DNA from: JACCTI01 sp051005695
GTDB lineage: Bacteria > Verrucomicrobiota > Verrucomicrobiia > Chthoniobacterales > UBA10450
Assembly (NCBI GenBank): GCA_051005695.1
Contig: JBPCJC010000069.1
Span: 1-64,000 of the forward strand
DNA: 64,000 nucleotides
Direction of reading: 5' to 3'
Shown here in pieces: positions 24,484-32,783 of this stretch. The notes under the pieces are model-generated. The model was not told where the DNA came from. It did not search any database and saw only the letters and a program-made list of their open reading frames with translations. Position 1 is the first letter of the stretch. The number at the start of each line of letters is the position of its first letter. The translations under genes were made by a program, and so were the position numbers.

Positions 24484-25056
24484 ATGAAAAACGAATTTTA
24501 CGACGACTACAAAAATCGCGTGATCCCTGCGCTCCAAAAGGAGCACGGGTATAAGAACGTGAATCAAATTCCAAAGGTCGAGAAGGTGGTGATCAACACT
24601 TCTATCGGCTCACAATCCGATGTGAAGCAGGCGCTGGAAGATGCGAAAGCAGAACTGGCGTTGATCAGCGGACAGAAACCGGCGGAGACGCGCGCGAAGA
24701 AAAGCATCGCGAATTTCAAACTGCGCCAGGAACAGGCGATCGGCGCCAAGGTCACCCTTCGCGGCGCGCACATGTATGAATTTCTCGAGCGCCTGATCAA
24801 AGCGGCGCTCCCGCGCATCCGCGATTTTCGCGGGGTTTCGCCGAAGGCCTTCGACGGCAATGGCAACTACACGTTAGGCGTTTCCGATCAATCGATCTTC
24901 CCGGAAGTGGAGCTCGACAAAATCAAGCGTAACATCGGTTTTGATGTTACCATCGTCACCACCGCGAAAACGAACGAGGAAGCCAAATCGCTTTTGAGCG
25001 AAATGGGAATGCCGTTCAGCGATCGCAAAAAGCCGGTCGCAGCCGCTGCGGCCTAA
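24484..25056 (+). CDS. rplE: 50S ribosomal protein L5
   Basis: A 190-residue L5, binding 5S rRNA. Seen: NVNQIPKVEKVVINTSIGSQ, QKPAETRAKKSIANFKLRQ, IRDFRGVSPKAFDGNGNYTLGV, and NIGFDVTIVTTAKTNEEAKSLL. The usual next gene rpsN (S14) is missing; rpsH follows after 6 bases. Confidence 0.98.
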   Translation: MKNEFYDDYKNRVIPALQKEHGYKNVNQIPKVEKVVINTSIGSQSDVKQALEDAKAELALISGQKPAETRAKKSIANFKLRQEQAIGAKVTLRGAHMYEFLERLIKAALPRIRDFRGVSPKAFDGNGNYTLGVSDQSIFPEVELDKIKRNIGFDVTIVTTAKTNEEAKSLLSEMGMPFSDRKKPVAAAAA

Positions 25057-25062
25057 TTTTCC

Positions 25063-25461
25063 ATGAGCACCGTTACCGATCCTATTGCCGACCTTCTCAC
25101 CCGCGTGCGCAACGCCGCGGCCACGCAGAAGCACGAGATGTTTGTCCCTTACTCGAAGATCAAATCCGAGATCGTGCGGATTTTGAAGGAGGAAGGTTAC
25201 ATTACCGATTACTCGTTAGACAACGAAGCGGCGCATCCGCGGATCAAGATCACGAACAAGATCGCCAATCGCACGAGTGCGATCACCGGCTTGAAGCGCG
25301 TCAGCCGCCCGGGCTTGCGGCGTTACGTCGGCGCGCAGGAAATTCCGCGCGTTCTCGGCGGGATGGGGGTTTCAATTCTTTCGACTCCGCGGGGGATTTT
25401 GTCCGGGCGCGAAGCGAAGAAGCAAAACGTGGGAGGCGAGCTGCTGGCTTACATCTGGTAG
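25063..25461 (+). CDS. rpsH: 30S ribosomal protein S8
   Basis: A 132-residue S8, which binds helix 21 of 16S rRNA and in other bacteria represses the spc operon. Seen: DPIADLLTRVRNA, IVRILKEEGYI, ISRPGLRRYV-type sequence, and GVSILSTPRGILSGREAKKQNVGGELLAYIW. Confidence 0.98.
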   Translation: MSTVTDPIADLLTRVRNAAATQKHEMFVPYSKIKSEIVRILKEEGYITDYSLDNEAAHPRIKITNKIANRTSAITGLKRVSRPGLRRYVGAQEIPRVLGGMGVSILSTPRGILSGREAKKQNVGGELLAYIW

Positions 25462-25480
25462 GCAGGCACTGAATTTTTTT

Positions 25481-26020
25481 ATGTCACGGATTGGAAATAA
25501 AGCAGTCGAGATTCCCGACAAGGTGAAGGTGAACATCGGCAAAGATGGCGCCGTCGCAGTCGAGGGACCGAAGGGCAAACTGAATTGGACCCTGCCGCGC
25601 GACATCACCGCGAGCGTGGCCGACAATCGCGTCTCGATCGCGCGCAATGCCGAGACTCGTAGTTTGAAGGCGCTGCACGGACTTTCGCGCAGCCTAGTCA
25701 ACAACATGGTGCAGGGCGTGAGCACGGGATTCACCAAGGACCTGATCATCGAAGGCGTCGGCTTCAAAGCCGCGGTTCAGGGTTCAATCCTGAACATCAG
25801 TCTCGGATTTTCGCACCCAATCCTTTTCCCGATTCCCGAAGGAATCAAAATCATCGTCGCGGAAAATACCAAGATCAGTATTTCCGGGATCGACAAAAAA
25901 CTGGTTGGTCAGGTCGCGGCCGACATTCGGCGTTATTATCCGCCCGAGCCTTACAAGGGCAAAGGCGTGCGATACGCCGGCGAAGTAATTCGGCGCAAGG
26001 AAGGCAAGACGGTTCAGTAG
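25481..26020 (+). CDS. rplF: 50S ribosomal protein L6
   Basis: A 179-residue L6, near the factor-binding site. Seen: SRIGNKAVEIPDKVKV, GPKGKLNWTLP, and the C-terminal domain PPEPYKGKGVRYAGEVIRRKEGK. Confidence 0.98.
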   Translation: MSRIGNKAVEIPDKVKVNIGKDGAVAVEGPKGKLNWTLPRDITASVADNRVSIARNAETRSLKALHGLSRSLVNNMVQGVSTGFTKDLIIEGVGFKAAVQGSILNISLGFSHPILFPIPEGIKIIVAENTKISISGIDKKLVGQVAADIRRYYPPEPYKGKGVRYAGEVIRRKEGKTVQ

Positions 26021-26021
26021 T

Positions 26022-26384
26022 ATGAAGAACGACCGCAAACAAATCAGGCATCGCATTCATACTCGGATTCGGAAACGGGTCAGTGGCACGGCGGAACGTC
26101 CGCGCCTCGCGGTCCATTTTTCCGGCAAGCATGTTTACGCGCAGGTGATCGACGACGATGCCGGCCACACTTTGGCTGCCGCTGGCACGACCGAAGAAGC
26201 GCTTACCACGAAGGGCAAAGCAGCAGCGAACTTGGCCTCCGCGCAGAAGGTCGGCAAAGCGGTCGCGGAACGTTTGCTCGCGAAGAAGATCGACAAAGTC
26301 ATCTTTGATCGGGGCGGATTTCTTTATCACGGCAAAGTGAAAGCTCTCGCAGATGCGGCCCGCGAAGGCGGCCTCAAATTTTAG
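26022..26384 (+). CDS. rplR: 50S ribosomal protein L18
   Basis: A 120-residue L18, 5S rRNA-binding. Seen: RKRVSGTAERPRLAVHFSGKHVYAQVIDDDAG, AQKVGKAVAERL, and IDKVIFDRGGFLYHGKVKALADAAREGGL. It starts one base after the rplF stop. Confidence 0.98.
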   Translation: MKNDRKQIRHRIHTRIRKRVSGTAERPRLAVHFSGKHVYAQVIDDDAGHTLAAAGTTEEALTTKGKAAANLASAQKVGKAVAERLLAKKIDKVIFDRGGFLYHGKVKALADAAREGGLKF

Positions 26385-26390
26385 AAACAC

Positions 26391-26954
26391 ATGGCACAAC
26401 AGCACGGCGGCGGAAGACGTCAGGAACGTCACACAGATAAAAGTTCGGCAGCGCGCGGAGACACCACTGAGAAGGTCGTGTTTATCAATCGTTGCGCGAA
26501 GGTGGTGAAAGGCGGCCGGCGTTTCAGCTTTAGCGCGCTCATCGTGGCCGGCGATCACGACGGCAAAGTGGGCGTCGGTTTCGGCAAGGCGAACGAAGTT
26601 GCGGAAGCAATCCGCAAAGCTTCCGAAGCGGCGCGCAAAGGCATGGAAACGATGTCCGTTTTCGGAAATACCATTCCGCACGAGACCATCGGCGAGTTTG
26701 GCGGCGGACGGGTGCTGCTGCGTCCGGCTTCGCCGGGAACGGGAGTCATCGCCGGCGGGGGCGTGCGTGCGGTCGTCGAAGCGGTCGGGATTCGCGACGT
26801 CCTCGCGAAGTCGTTAGGCTCGAGCAATCACGCGAATGTGGTCAAGGCCACGATCGAAGCGCTCCGTGGTCTGCGCCGGAAAGATGAGATTTTCAAGACT
26901 CGCGGAATTCGCCCGACGAACCACGATGCTGACGGAAAGGCTGAGCAGTCATGA
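26391..26954 (+). CDS. rpsE: 30S ribosomal protein S5
   Basis: A 187-residue S5, forming the mRNA entry site with S3 and S4. Seen: EKVVFINRCAKVVKGGRRFSFSALIVAGD, GKVGVGFGKANEVAEAIRKA, and RPASPGTGVIAGGGVRAVVEAVGI. The SLG of AKSLGSSN is a copy of the dispersed motif. It overlaps rplO by 4 bases, so the usual intervening rpmD (L30) is absent. Confidence 0.98.
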   Translation: MAQQHGGGRRQERHTDKSSAARGDTTEKVVFINRCAKVVKGGRRFSFSALIVAGDHDGKVGVGFGKANEVAEAIRKASEAARKGMETMSVFGNTIPHETIGEFGGGRVLLRPASPGTGVIAGGGVRAVVEAVGIRDVLAKSLGSSNHANVVKATIEALRGLRRKDEIFKTRGIRPTNHDADGKAEQS

Positions 26955-27532
26955 TTCGTCTGCACAATTTGAAACCGCGACCCGGTGCGAAACATCGCAC
27001 CAAGCGCCTGGGCATCGGCGAGAGTTCCGGTCACGGCAAGACCAGCGGCAAAGGCCACAAGGGGCAAAAGGCGCGTTCCGGCGGCAGCATTCGCCTTGGC
27101 TTTGAAGGCGGACAAATGCCGCTGATTCGGCGCTTGCCGAAGCGTGGGTTCAACAACAAGCGTTTCCATAAAAACTACGCGATCATCAATCTCGACGATT
27201 TGAATTTGTTTAAAGCCGGCACGGAGATCAATGAAGAGATGTTGCGTGAATCGAAGATGATTCGCGGGAACGTGGTTGGTCTGAAGGTCCTTGGCGGCGG
27301 CGAGCTCAAGCATGCACTCTCGATCGAGGCGCACAAAGTGAGTGCTTCCGCGCGGACAAAAATCGAGGGTGCGGGCGGAACCATTACCCTCCGCGAAGTG
27401 AAACGCCTCGAGAGCCCGCGTTTCCCGGCGGAGGCAAGTCCCGCGCTCGAAGCGAAAAGAGCCGGCACGCCAGCGAAGAAGAAACCGGCAAAAAAAGCCG
27501 CGGCGAAAAAATCTTCCAAAAAGAAGAGCTAG
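26951..27532 (+). CDS. rplO: 50S ribosomal protein L15
   Basis: A 193-residue L15. The core shows LKPRPGAKHRTKRLGIGESSGHGKTSGKGHKGQ and FEGGQMPLIRRLPKRGF. The C-terminal 45 residues are an added Lys/Ala/Ser-rich tail (KKKPAKKAAAKKSSKKKS); ordinary L15 is about 145 residues. It ends 29 bases before secY. Confidence 0.97.
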   Translation: MIRLHNLKPRPGAKHRTKRLGIGESSGHGKTSGKGHKGQKARSGGSIRLGFEGGQMPLIRRLPKRGFNNKRFHKNYAIINLDDLNLFKAGTEINEEMLRESKMIRGNVVGLKVLGGGELKHALSIEAHKVSASARTKIEGAGGTITLREVKRLESPRFPAEASPALEAKRAGTPAKKKPAKKAAAKKSSKKKS

Positions 27533-27561
27533 TGCAGAGCGGCTCGAGGAAAGTTTAGGCG

Positions 27562-29064
27562 ATGGTTTCCGCGTTCCTTAATTCGGTCAAGATTCCGGAA
27601 CTCCGCCGGCGGATTCTTTTCACTCTCGCGGTCATCGTGATCGTGCGCTTGGGCGCGGCGATCAGCACACCGGGAGTAAATCCGGCGGTCTTGCACGAGT
27701 GGTTCCGGAGCGCGATGTCGCAAAGTTCCGGCGGCGGCGTGGCTGCGCTCTTTAATTTGTTCAGCGGCGGCGCGCTCGAGAATTGCGCCATCTTCTCGTT
27801 AGGCATCATGCCTTACATCAGCGCGTCGATCATGCTGCAGCTTTTGACCGCGGTCATCCCGCAGCTCGGGCGCCTGGCGCGCGAGGACGGCGGCCGGCAG
27901 AAGATCATGCAATACACGCGCTACGCGACAGTGGCGTTGTGCATTGTGCAGGGTTACCTCCTGGCGGTTTCGTTTCAACATCCGGAGTCTTACCAGACGA
28001 TGCTCCCTGGCATCATGGACACGGTTAATCACCTCGGCATCCCGCTGGTCGCTGATCTCGGGATTACCTTCCGCATTGTCACCGTGCTGACGCTGACCTC
28101 GGGCACTTTGTTTTTGATGTGGCTCGGCGATCAAATTACCGAGCGCGGCATCGGCAACGGTATTTCGCTCATCATTACGGTCGGCATCGTGGCGCGCTTG
28201 CCCGCCGCGCTCGCGCAGGCTTGGAAAACTTTTGTTCCTTCGGGCGACAACGCCAGCCAGGTCAATCCGGCGGTCCTGGTTTTGATGATCGCGTTTCTCT
28301 TTATCGTCATCGCCGCGGTCATCGCGGTCACTCAAGGCGTGCGCAAAATCACGGTGCAATACGCCAAGCGCGTGGTCGGTCGAAAGATGTACGGCGGGCA
28401 GACGCAATACATGCCGTTGAAAGTGAACTACGCGGGCGTGATGCCGATCATCTTCGCGTGGGCGTTGCTTCTTTTTCCAACCACCATCGTCGGAATGGCT
28501 TTCCAAAACAGTCGCACCGCGCGGACGATTTCCGACGCGCTGGCGCATGGGTGGCCGCACTACGTCGTCCTGGCGTTGATGATTTTCTTCTTCAGTTATT
28601 TCTGGGTGGCGACGCAATTCCAGCCGTCGCAAATCGCGGATGACCTGAAGAAATACGGCGGTTACATTCCGGGCGTGCGTCCGGGTAAACCGACATCGGA
28701 GTTTCTCGATTTCACGATGACGCGGCTCACTTTTGCGGGCGCGATTTTCCTCACGCTGATCGCGATTCTGCCGAGCTTGCTCAGCCAAGGGCTGAACGTT
28801 CCCACGATTACCGCGCAATTTTTCGGCGGCACCAGTTTGCTGATTATCGTCGGCGTCATGCTCGACACCATGCGGCAGGTGGAAACGCATTTGATCCAGC
28901 GCCATTACGACGGGTTCCTTCGCAAAGGCCGCATCCGCGGTCGCTTTGATCGTTCGTCCTACAATCGTGGGGAAGCAGCTCCGCAGACGACGCTGATGTG
29001 GCTTTATGTCGGGATCGCGGTGCTGGTGATCGGCGGGGTGGCGATTTTCGTTTACGGGCGCTAG
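27562..29064 (+). CDS. secY: Protein translocase subunit SecY
   Basis: A 500-residue, ten-helix channel of the SecYEG translocon in the inner membrane. Seen: IPELRRRILFTLAVIVIVRLGAAI, GIMPYISASIMLQL, the plug/TM2 region, GIGNGISLIITVGI, and the cytoplasmic loop QYAKRVVGRKMYGGQTQYMPLKVN. Length is slightly above usual because of loops. Its TAG shares one base with the GTG of adk. Confidence 0.97.
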   Translation: MVSAFLNSVKIPELRRRILFTLAVIVIVRLGAAISTPGVNPAVLHEWFRSAMSQSSGGGVAALFNLFSGGALENCAIFSLGIMPYISASIMLQLLTAVIPQLGRLAREDGGRQKIMQYTRYATVALCIVQGYLLAVSFQHPESYQTMLPGIMDTVNHLGIPLVADLGITFRIVTVLTLTSGTLFLMWLGDQITERGIGNGISLIITVGIVARLPAALAQAWKTFVPSGDNASQVNPAVLVLMIAFLFIVIAAVIAVTQGVRKITVQYAKRVVGRKMYGGQTQYMPLKVNYAGVMPIIFAWALLLFPTTIVGMAFQNSRTARTISDALAHGWPHYVVLALMIFFFSYFWVATQFQPSQIADDLKKYGGYIPGVRPGKPTSEFLDFTMTRLTFAGAIFLTLIAILPSLLSQGLNVPTITAQFFGGTSLLIIVGVMLDTMRQVETHLIQRHYDGFLRKGRIRGRFDRSSYNRGEAAPQTTLMWLYVGIAVLVIGGVAIFVYGR

Positions 29065-29714
29065 TGAAAAGGCGTCTCGTGCTCTTGGGTGCGCCGGGTT
29101 CCGGAAAAGGAACCCAGGCGGAAATGATCACCCGCCAGTTTGGAATTCCGGTGACGTCGCCGGGCGCAATTCTGCGCCGCGAGCGTGATCTCGGAACCGC
29201 ACTCGGGATCGAAACCGCGGAAGCAGCGCAGCGCGGCGATCTCGTCCCCGACAAAATCATTGTGGCGTTGATCGAAGACTGGCTGCGTCTGCACGGCGGT
29301 CATGGGTTTGTTTTCGACGGCTTCCCGCGCACGATTCCGCAGGCGGAAAGTCTGCAGACGATTCTGACGCGCTTGAAGACGCCGCTCGATCTGGCGATTT
29401 GGCTGGAAGTAACGGAGCAGACGGTGAGCGACCGTATTTCCACTCGTTTGCAATGCCAGGCCTGCGGTTTCACCACCAGCGAGAAAAGCGCCGTCTTTGC
29501 GGAGCGGCCAGTTTGTCCATATTGCGATGGACCACTCGTTAGGCGAACGGATGATGACCTGGCAGTGTTGCGCCATCGGCTGGAAGAATTTCACGCCAAG
29601 ACCGAACCGCTCGCGGCTTTCTACGGGAATTTTAGCGCCCTGCGTCGAATCGACGGCAACCGCGATCGCGATGAAGTTTTTGCGGAGATTTCGCGCCTGA
29701 TCCAGACGGCATGA
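29064..29714 (+). CDS. adk: Adenylate kinase
   Basis: A 216-residue AMP kinase keeping the adenine nucleotide balance. Seen: P-loop LGAPGSGKGTQAEMI, GFVFDGFPRTIPQAE, and a zinc-type LID with CQACG and CPYC, the four-Cys form. The GTG start at 29064 overlaps the secY stop by one base; an upstream ATG at 28998 would sit inside secY and is rejected. It overlaps map by 4 bases. Confidence 0.95.
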   Translation: MKRRLVLLGAPGSGKGTQAEMITRQFGIPVTSPGAILRRERDLGTALGIETAEAAQRGDLVPDKIIVALIEDWLRLHGGHGFVFDGFPRTIPQAESLQTILTRLKTPLDLAIWLEVTEQTVSDRISTRLQCQACGFTTSEKSAVFAERPVCPYCDGPLVRRTDDDLAVLRHRLEEFHAKTEPLAAFYGNFSALRRIDGNRDRDEVFAEISRLIQTA

Positions 29715-30490
29715 TCCCAATCAAGACCGGCAAGGAGATCGACAAAATGCGGCGAGCCTGCCGCACCGCGAGCGAAGTTCTCGAGCGCGTCAGCGAGCTG
29801 GTGCGACCGGGAGTTTCGACCAAGGAAATCGACGAAGCCGCCGCCGACTTGATGCAGGAAGCGGGCGTGAAGAGCGCGTTTCTCGGTTATCGCCTTGGTC
29901 ATCGCGTGTTCCCCGGCAACATCTGTATCTCTTTGAACGACGAGATCGTCCACGGCATCGGCAGCCAGCGGCGGGTGCAATATGGCGACATCGTCAAACT
30001 CGACATCGGCGTTGTCCAGGACGGTTGGGTGGGAGACACGGCCGCGACCATTCCGGCGGGGATGATCGATGCGCGCACCGAAAAACTTTTGCTGGTCACA
30101 GAGAACGCTCTGCGCCGGGCGATCGAGTTCGCCTTCGAAGGCACGCGGCTCGGAGATCTTTGTTCTGCGATCGAACAGGAAGCGGTCGGAAACGGTTTTT
30201 CGGTCGTGCGGGAATTTGTCGGCCACGGTGTCGGCCGAAAGCTGCACGAAGAACCGCAGGTGCCGAACTACGGCAAACCCGGGAGTGGCCCGCGTTTGAA
30301 AGCGGGCATGACGCTGGCGATTGAACCGATGATCAATTCCGGGACCGCTTCGGTGCGTTTGTTAGACGATGGCTGGACAGTCTGCACTGCCGACGGCATG
30401 GCCTCGTCGCATTTCGAACACACGGTCCTGATCACGAAAGACGCGCCGGAAATTTTGACCCTGCGCGGCAAGCCGCAGTTGAAATCGTGA
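29711..30490 (+). CDS. map: Methionine aminopeptidase, type I
   Basis: A 259-residue metalloenzyme that removes the initiator Met from nascent chains. Seen: the metal ligands in KLDIGVVQDGWVGDTAAT (two Asp), the His in FVGHGVGRKLHEEP, and the Glu residues in LAIEPM and near SHFEHTVLI. It overlaps adk by ATGA. A terminator follows about 120 bases downstream. Confidence 0.97.
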   Translation: MIPIKTGKEIDKMRRACRTASEVLERVSELVRPGVSTKEIDEAAADLMQEAGVKSAFLGYRLGHRVFPGNICISLNDEIVHGIGSQRRVQYGDIVKLDIGVVQDGWVGDTAATIPAGMIDARTEKLLLVTENALRRAIEFAFEGTRLGDLCSAIEQEAVGNGFSVVREFVGHGVGRKLHEEPQVPNYGKPGSGPRLKAGMTLAIEPMINSGTASVRLLDDGWTVCTADGMASSHFEHTVLITKDAPEILTLRGKPQLKS

Positions 30491-30532
30491 CGAGGTTTTC
30501 CGAGATCGTCGCGCACCGCGTGGAATCGCCGG

Positions 30533-30560
30533 TTGCCACTGGAAAAACTTCTGCTAGAAG
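30533..30560 (+). promoter_or_regulatory. Candidate promoter for the rpmJ-rpsM-rpsK-rpsD group, with dyad
   Basis: A TTGCCA (30533-30538) is followed after 16 bases by TAGAAG (30555-30560), preceded by TG (30552-30553) as in extended -10 elements. A perfect inverted repeat, AACTTCT (30546-30552) and AGAAGTT (30556-30562), overlaps the -10 region and could be an operator. The promoter lies upstream of a terminator-like hairpin (30614-30637), so transcription into rpmJ may be attenuated. Confidence 0.4.
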
Positions 30561-30613
30561 TTCCAGCTTACGATTTGTCGACGGGGCGAAAGACGTTTCG
30601 CCAGCAGTGACAT

Positions 30614-30637
30614 CGCGGAGGTGATCTCCGCGTTTTT
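30614..30637 (+). terminator. Rho-independent terminator or attenuator between map and rpmJ
   Basis: The arms CGCGGAG (30614-30620) and CTCCGCG (30626-30632) with a 5-base loop are followed by five T residues. It closes the spc-secY-adk-map transcript, 14 bases before rpmJ. Confidence 0.8.
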
Positions 30638-30650
30638 CGTCTCTTGGAAT

Positions 30651-30764
30651 ATGAAAGTTCGACCCTCAGTTAAAAGACTTTGTGTAGCGTGCAAGATCGT
30701 GAAGCGCAAAAATGTTGTGCGCGTTATCTGCACTAACCCGCGTCATAAACAGCGCCAGGGCTAA
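30651..30764 (+). CDS. rpmJ: 50S ribosomal protein L36
   Basis: A 37-residue protein. Seen: MKVRPSVKRLCVACKIVKRK and CTNPRHKQRQG. The zinc ligands C-x2-C and C-x4-H are present, so this is the zinc-binding form. The usual infA between map and rpmJ is missing. The stop is 8 bases before the rpsM ATG, which has a strong AAGGAG site overlapping the rpmJ stop. Confidence 0.96.
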   Translation: MKVRPSVKRLCVACKIVKRKNVVRVICTNPRHKQRQG

Positions 30765-30772
30765 GGAGATTT

Positions 30773-31168
30773 ATGCCGAGATTACTTGGAGTTGAAATTC
30801 CGTCGGAGAAACGCATCGAGGCGTCCCTCACGTACATTTACGGGATCGGGCCCACGACCTCGAAGCGCATTCTCGACCAGACCAATATCGACCCGAATCT
30901 GCGTGCAAAGGATCTCACGCCGCAGCAGTTGAACGACATCATCCACGCGATCACCGGCAACAAGCTTTTGATCGAGGGCGATCTCCGCCGGGAATTGCAG
31001 AGCAACTTGAAACGCTTGCAGGCGATCAATTGTTATCGCGGCATCCGCCATCGGCGCGGCCTTCCGGTTCGTGGTCAGCGGACCTCGACCAATGCGCGCA
31101 CCCGCAAAGGCCCGCGCAAGACGGTCGGGGTGATTCGGAACAAGGACGCAAAAGCCGGCAAGACCTAG
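30773..31168 (+). CDS. rpsM: 30S ribosomal protein S13
   Basis: A 131-residue S13 at the subunit interface. Seen: LGVEIPSEKRIEASLTYIYGIG, RRELQSNLKRLQAINCYRGIRHRRGLPVRGQRTSTNARTRKG as the basic C-terminal half that touches P-site tRNA. Preceded by AAGGAGAT at good spacing. Confidence 0.97.
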   Translation: MPRLLGVEIPSEKRIEASLTYIYGIGPTTSKRILDQTNIDPNLRAKDLTPQQLNDIIHAITGNKLLIEGDLRRELQSNLKRLQAINCYRGIRHRRGLPVRGQRTSTNARTRKGPRKTVGVIRNKDAKAGKT

Positions 31169-31197
31169 GCCGCGGAGTTTAACTACAGCATTTAGAC

Positions 31198-31869
31198 ATG
31201 GCAGAATCAGACGAGAAAAAACCGGCGAAAGAGCCGGCCGAGAAAAAAGCGAAGGCGCCGAAGAAAGCCGAAGCCGCCGCCGCCACTGCGCCGGAAGCGC
31301 CGGCTGGAAGTTCCAAAGGAGAATCCGCGCCGCCCGAACCCATCGCAGCGCCCGCCGCTGCCGAAGGATCAGTTACCCCGGCAGCGCCCGCAGCAGCCAA
31401 GCCCGCGAAAAAGGCCAAGTCCAAGAAAGAAGAACCTGCGGCGGAGCCGGTGAAGGAAAATCTTTCGCTCGATCCGAACGACGTCGAGAAGCCGAAGATC
31501 ATCAAGGCCAAGGGCAGCAAGAATGTCCACACCGGGATCGCGCACGTTCTCTCCACTTTTAACAACACCATCGTCACTATCACCGACTTGAACGGAAACG
31601 TCATCGGCTGGTCGAGCGCGGGTAAGGTTGGTTTCAAAGGCTCTCGCAAAAGCACCGCTTACGCCGCCCAGATGGTCGCGCAGGATGCCTCGCGCCAAGC
31701 AATGGGTCACGGACTCAAAGAAGTCGAAGTCCTCGTTAGAGGACCGGGCGCTGGTCGCGAATCCGCGGTGCGTGCGCTTCAGGCGATCGGGCTCGACCTC
31801 ACCGTCATCCGCGACGTCACGCCGGTGCCGCACAATGGTTGCCGCCCGCCGAAACAGCGCCGCGTCTGA
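31198..31869 (+). CDS. rpsK: 30S ribosomal protein S11 with long N-terminal extension
   Basis: A 223-residue protein. The S11 core starts near residue 100 (KGSKNVHTGIAHVLSTFNNTIVTITD) and runs through GFKGSRKSTAYAAQ, RGPGAGRESAVRALQ and VTPVPHNGCRPPKQRRV. The first 95 residues are a low-complexity Lys/Ala/Pro/Glu extension (EKKAKAPKKAEAAAAT and similar) with no counterpart in ordinary S11 of about 130 residues. No better internal start is evident, and the ATG at 31198 follows rpsM by 29 bases. Confidence 0.95.
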   Translation: MAESDEKKPAKEPAEKKAKAPKKAEAAAATAPEAPAGSSKGESAPPEPIAAPAAAEGSVTPAAPAAAKPAKKAKSKKEEPAAEPVKENLSLDPNDVEKPKIIKAKGSKNVHTGIAHVLSTFNNTIVTITDLNGNVIGWSSAGKVGFKGSRKSTAYAAQMVAQDASRQAMGHGLKEVEVLVRGPGAGRESAVRALQAIGLDLTVIRDVTPVPHNGCRPPKQRRV

Positions 31870-31900
31870 TCTTCCGTTTTTAACTTCATCCCTTTTTTTC

Positions 31901-32512
31901 ATGGCCAGATATACCGGACCGAAAACCAAAGTTAGTCGTCGCTATGGCGTGCCTCTTTTTGGACCCGCGAAAGCTTTAGAGCGGAAAAATTATCCGCCGG
32001 GAATGCATGGGCCGAAGGGTTCGCGTCGGAAACAATCCGATTACGCCGTTGCGCTCGGCGAAAAGCAAAAACTTCGGTATCAGTACGGGCTGCTCGAAAA
32101 ACAATTCCGCCGGATTTTTCAGACCGCGCTGCAGAAGCGCGGCGTCACCGGCGAAACGCTTCTGCAGTTGCTTGAGACTCGGCTCGACAACGTGGTCTTT
32201 CGTCTCGGCCTCGCGAACACCCGCAGCGGCGCGCGCCAGTTGGTTTCGCATGGGCACGTCCAGGTCAACGGCAAGAACGTCAACATCGCTTCCTACAACG
32301 TGAAGGCAGGCGACGAAGTCACGATCAAGGACAAACCGAAATCGCGCCAGCTGGCCTTGCGCAACCTCGAGCTCACTCAGATTGCGCCCGTGCCCGATTG
32401 GCTGGTGGCCAACCGAGACGCGCTCAGCGGCAAAGTTTCGCGCATTCCCGCGCGTGACGAAATGCAGCCGATGGTTAACGAGCAGTTAATCGTCGAGTTG
32501 TATTCCCGCTAA
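31901..32512 (+). CDS. rpsD: 30S ribosomal protein S4
   Basis: A 203-residue S4, an assembly initiator and, in other bacteria, repressor of the alpha operon. Seen: MARYTGPKTKVSRRYGVPLFGP, ERKNYPPGMHG, RQYGLLEKQFRR-type sequence, and the S4 RNA-binding domain RLDNVVFRLGLANTRSGARQLVSHGHVQVNGK. Start at MARYTG; a longer frame from 31628 overlaps rpsK. No rpoA or rplQ follows; the next gene is convergent, with a 4-base overlap. Confidence 0.97.
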   Translation: MARYTGPKTKVSRRYGVPLFGPAKALERKNYPPGMHGPKGSRRKQSDYAVALGEKQKLRYQYGLLEKQFRRIFQTALQKRGVTGETLLQLLETRLDNVVFRLGLANTRSGARQLVSHGHVQVNGKNVNIASYNVKAGDEVTIKDKPKSRQLALRNLELTQIAPVPDWLVANRDALSGKVSRIPARDEMQPMVNEQLIVELYSR

Positions 32513-32739
32513 CTCGCAGCGAGGAAGTCGAGCGCCTTATCGTAGCTCCGGCGTTGCAGATAATGCCGCAGTTGCGGATCGATCGACCGCGGCAGTCCGG
32601 ATTCGAGCTGCTCGATTTTTTCTGAGACGGCTTTTAGTCGATCCATGTGCCGAGCCTGATCGCGCCGGCTTTCTTCATCAGCGATGATCGCGCGGCGTTC
32701 GCGCAGGGCCGCGGCCAGCGCGGAAAAAGCTTCGTCCAT
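32509..32739 (-). CDS. Small helical protein of unknown function
   Basis: A 76-residue charged protein: MDEAFSALAAALRERRAII, then ARHMDRLKAVSEKIEQLESGLP, a coiled-coil pattern, and a C-terminal DPQLRHYLQRRSYDKALDFL. No family recognised. An ATG at 32739 is chosen; a GTG at 32781 would add 14 residues and almost meet the divergent response regulator. Its TAG overlaps the rpsD TAA by 4 bases (CTAA), the same convergent pattern seen at three other places in the window. Confidence 0.68.
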   Translation of the reverse strand: MDEAFSALAAALRERRAIIADEESRRDQARHMDRLKAVSEKIEQLESGLPRSIDPQLRHYLQRRSYDKALDFLAAS

Positions 32740-32783
32740 GGAAAAGCTTGAAACGCGCGCGGCTTTCGCGCAAGCGTCCACTC

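Noticed and set aside
27799..28905. Minus-strand frame of 368 codons opposite secY
   Set aside because: His/Arg/Asp-rich shadow without motifs; secY is unambiguous.
30491..30650. Hidden infA between map and rpmJ
   Set aside because: The 160-base gap is too short and has no IF-1-like frame; it holds a promoter-like pair and a terminator hairpin.
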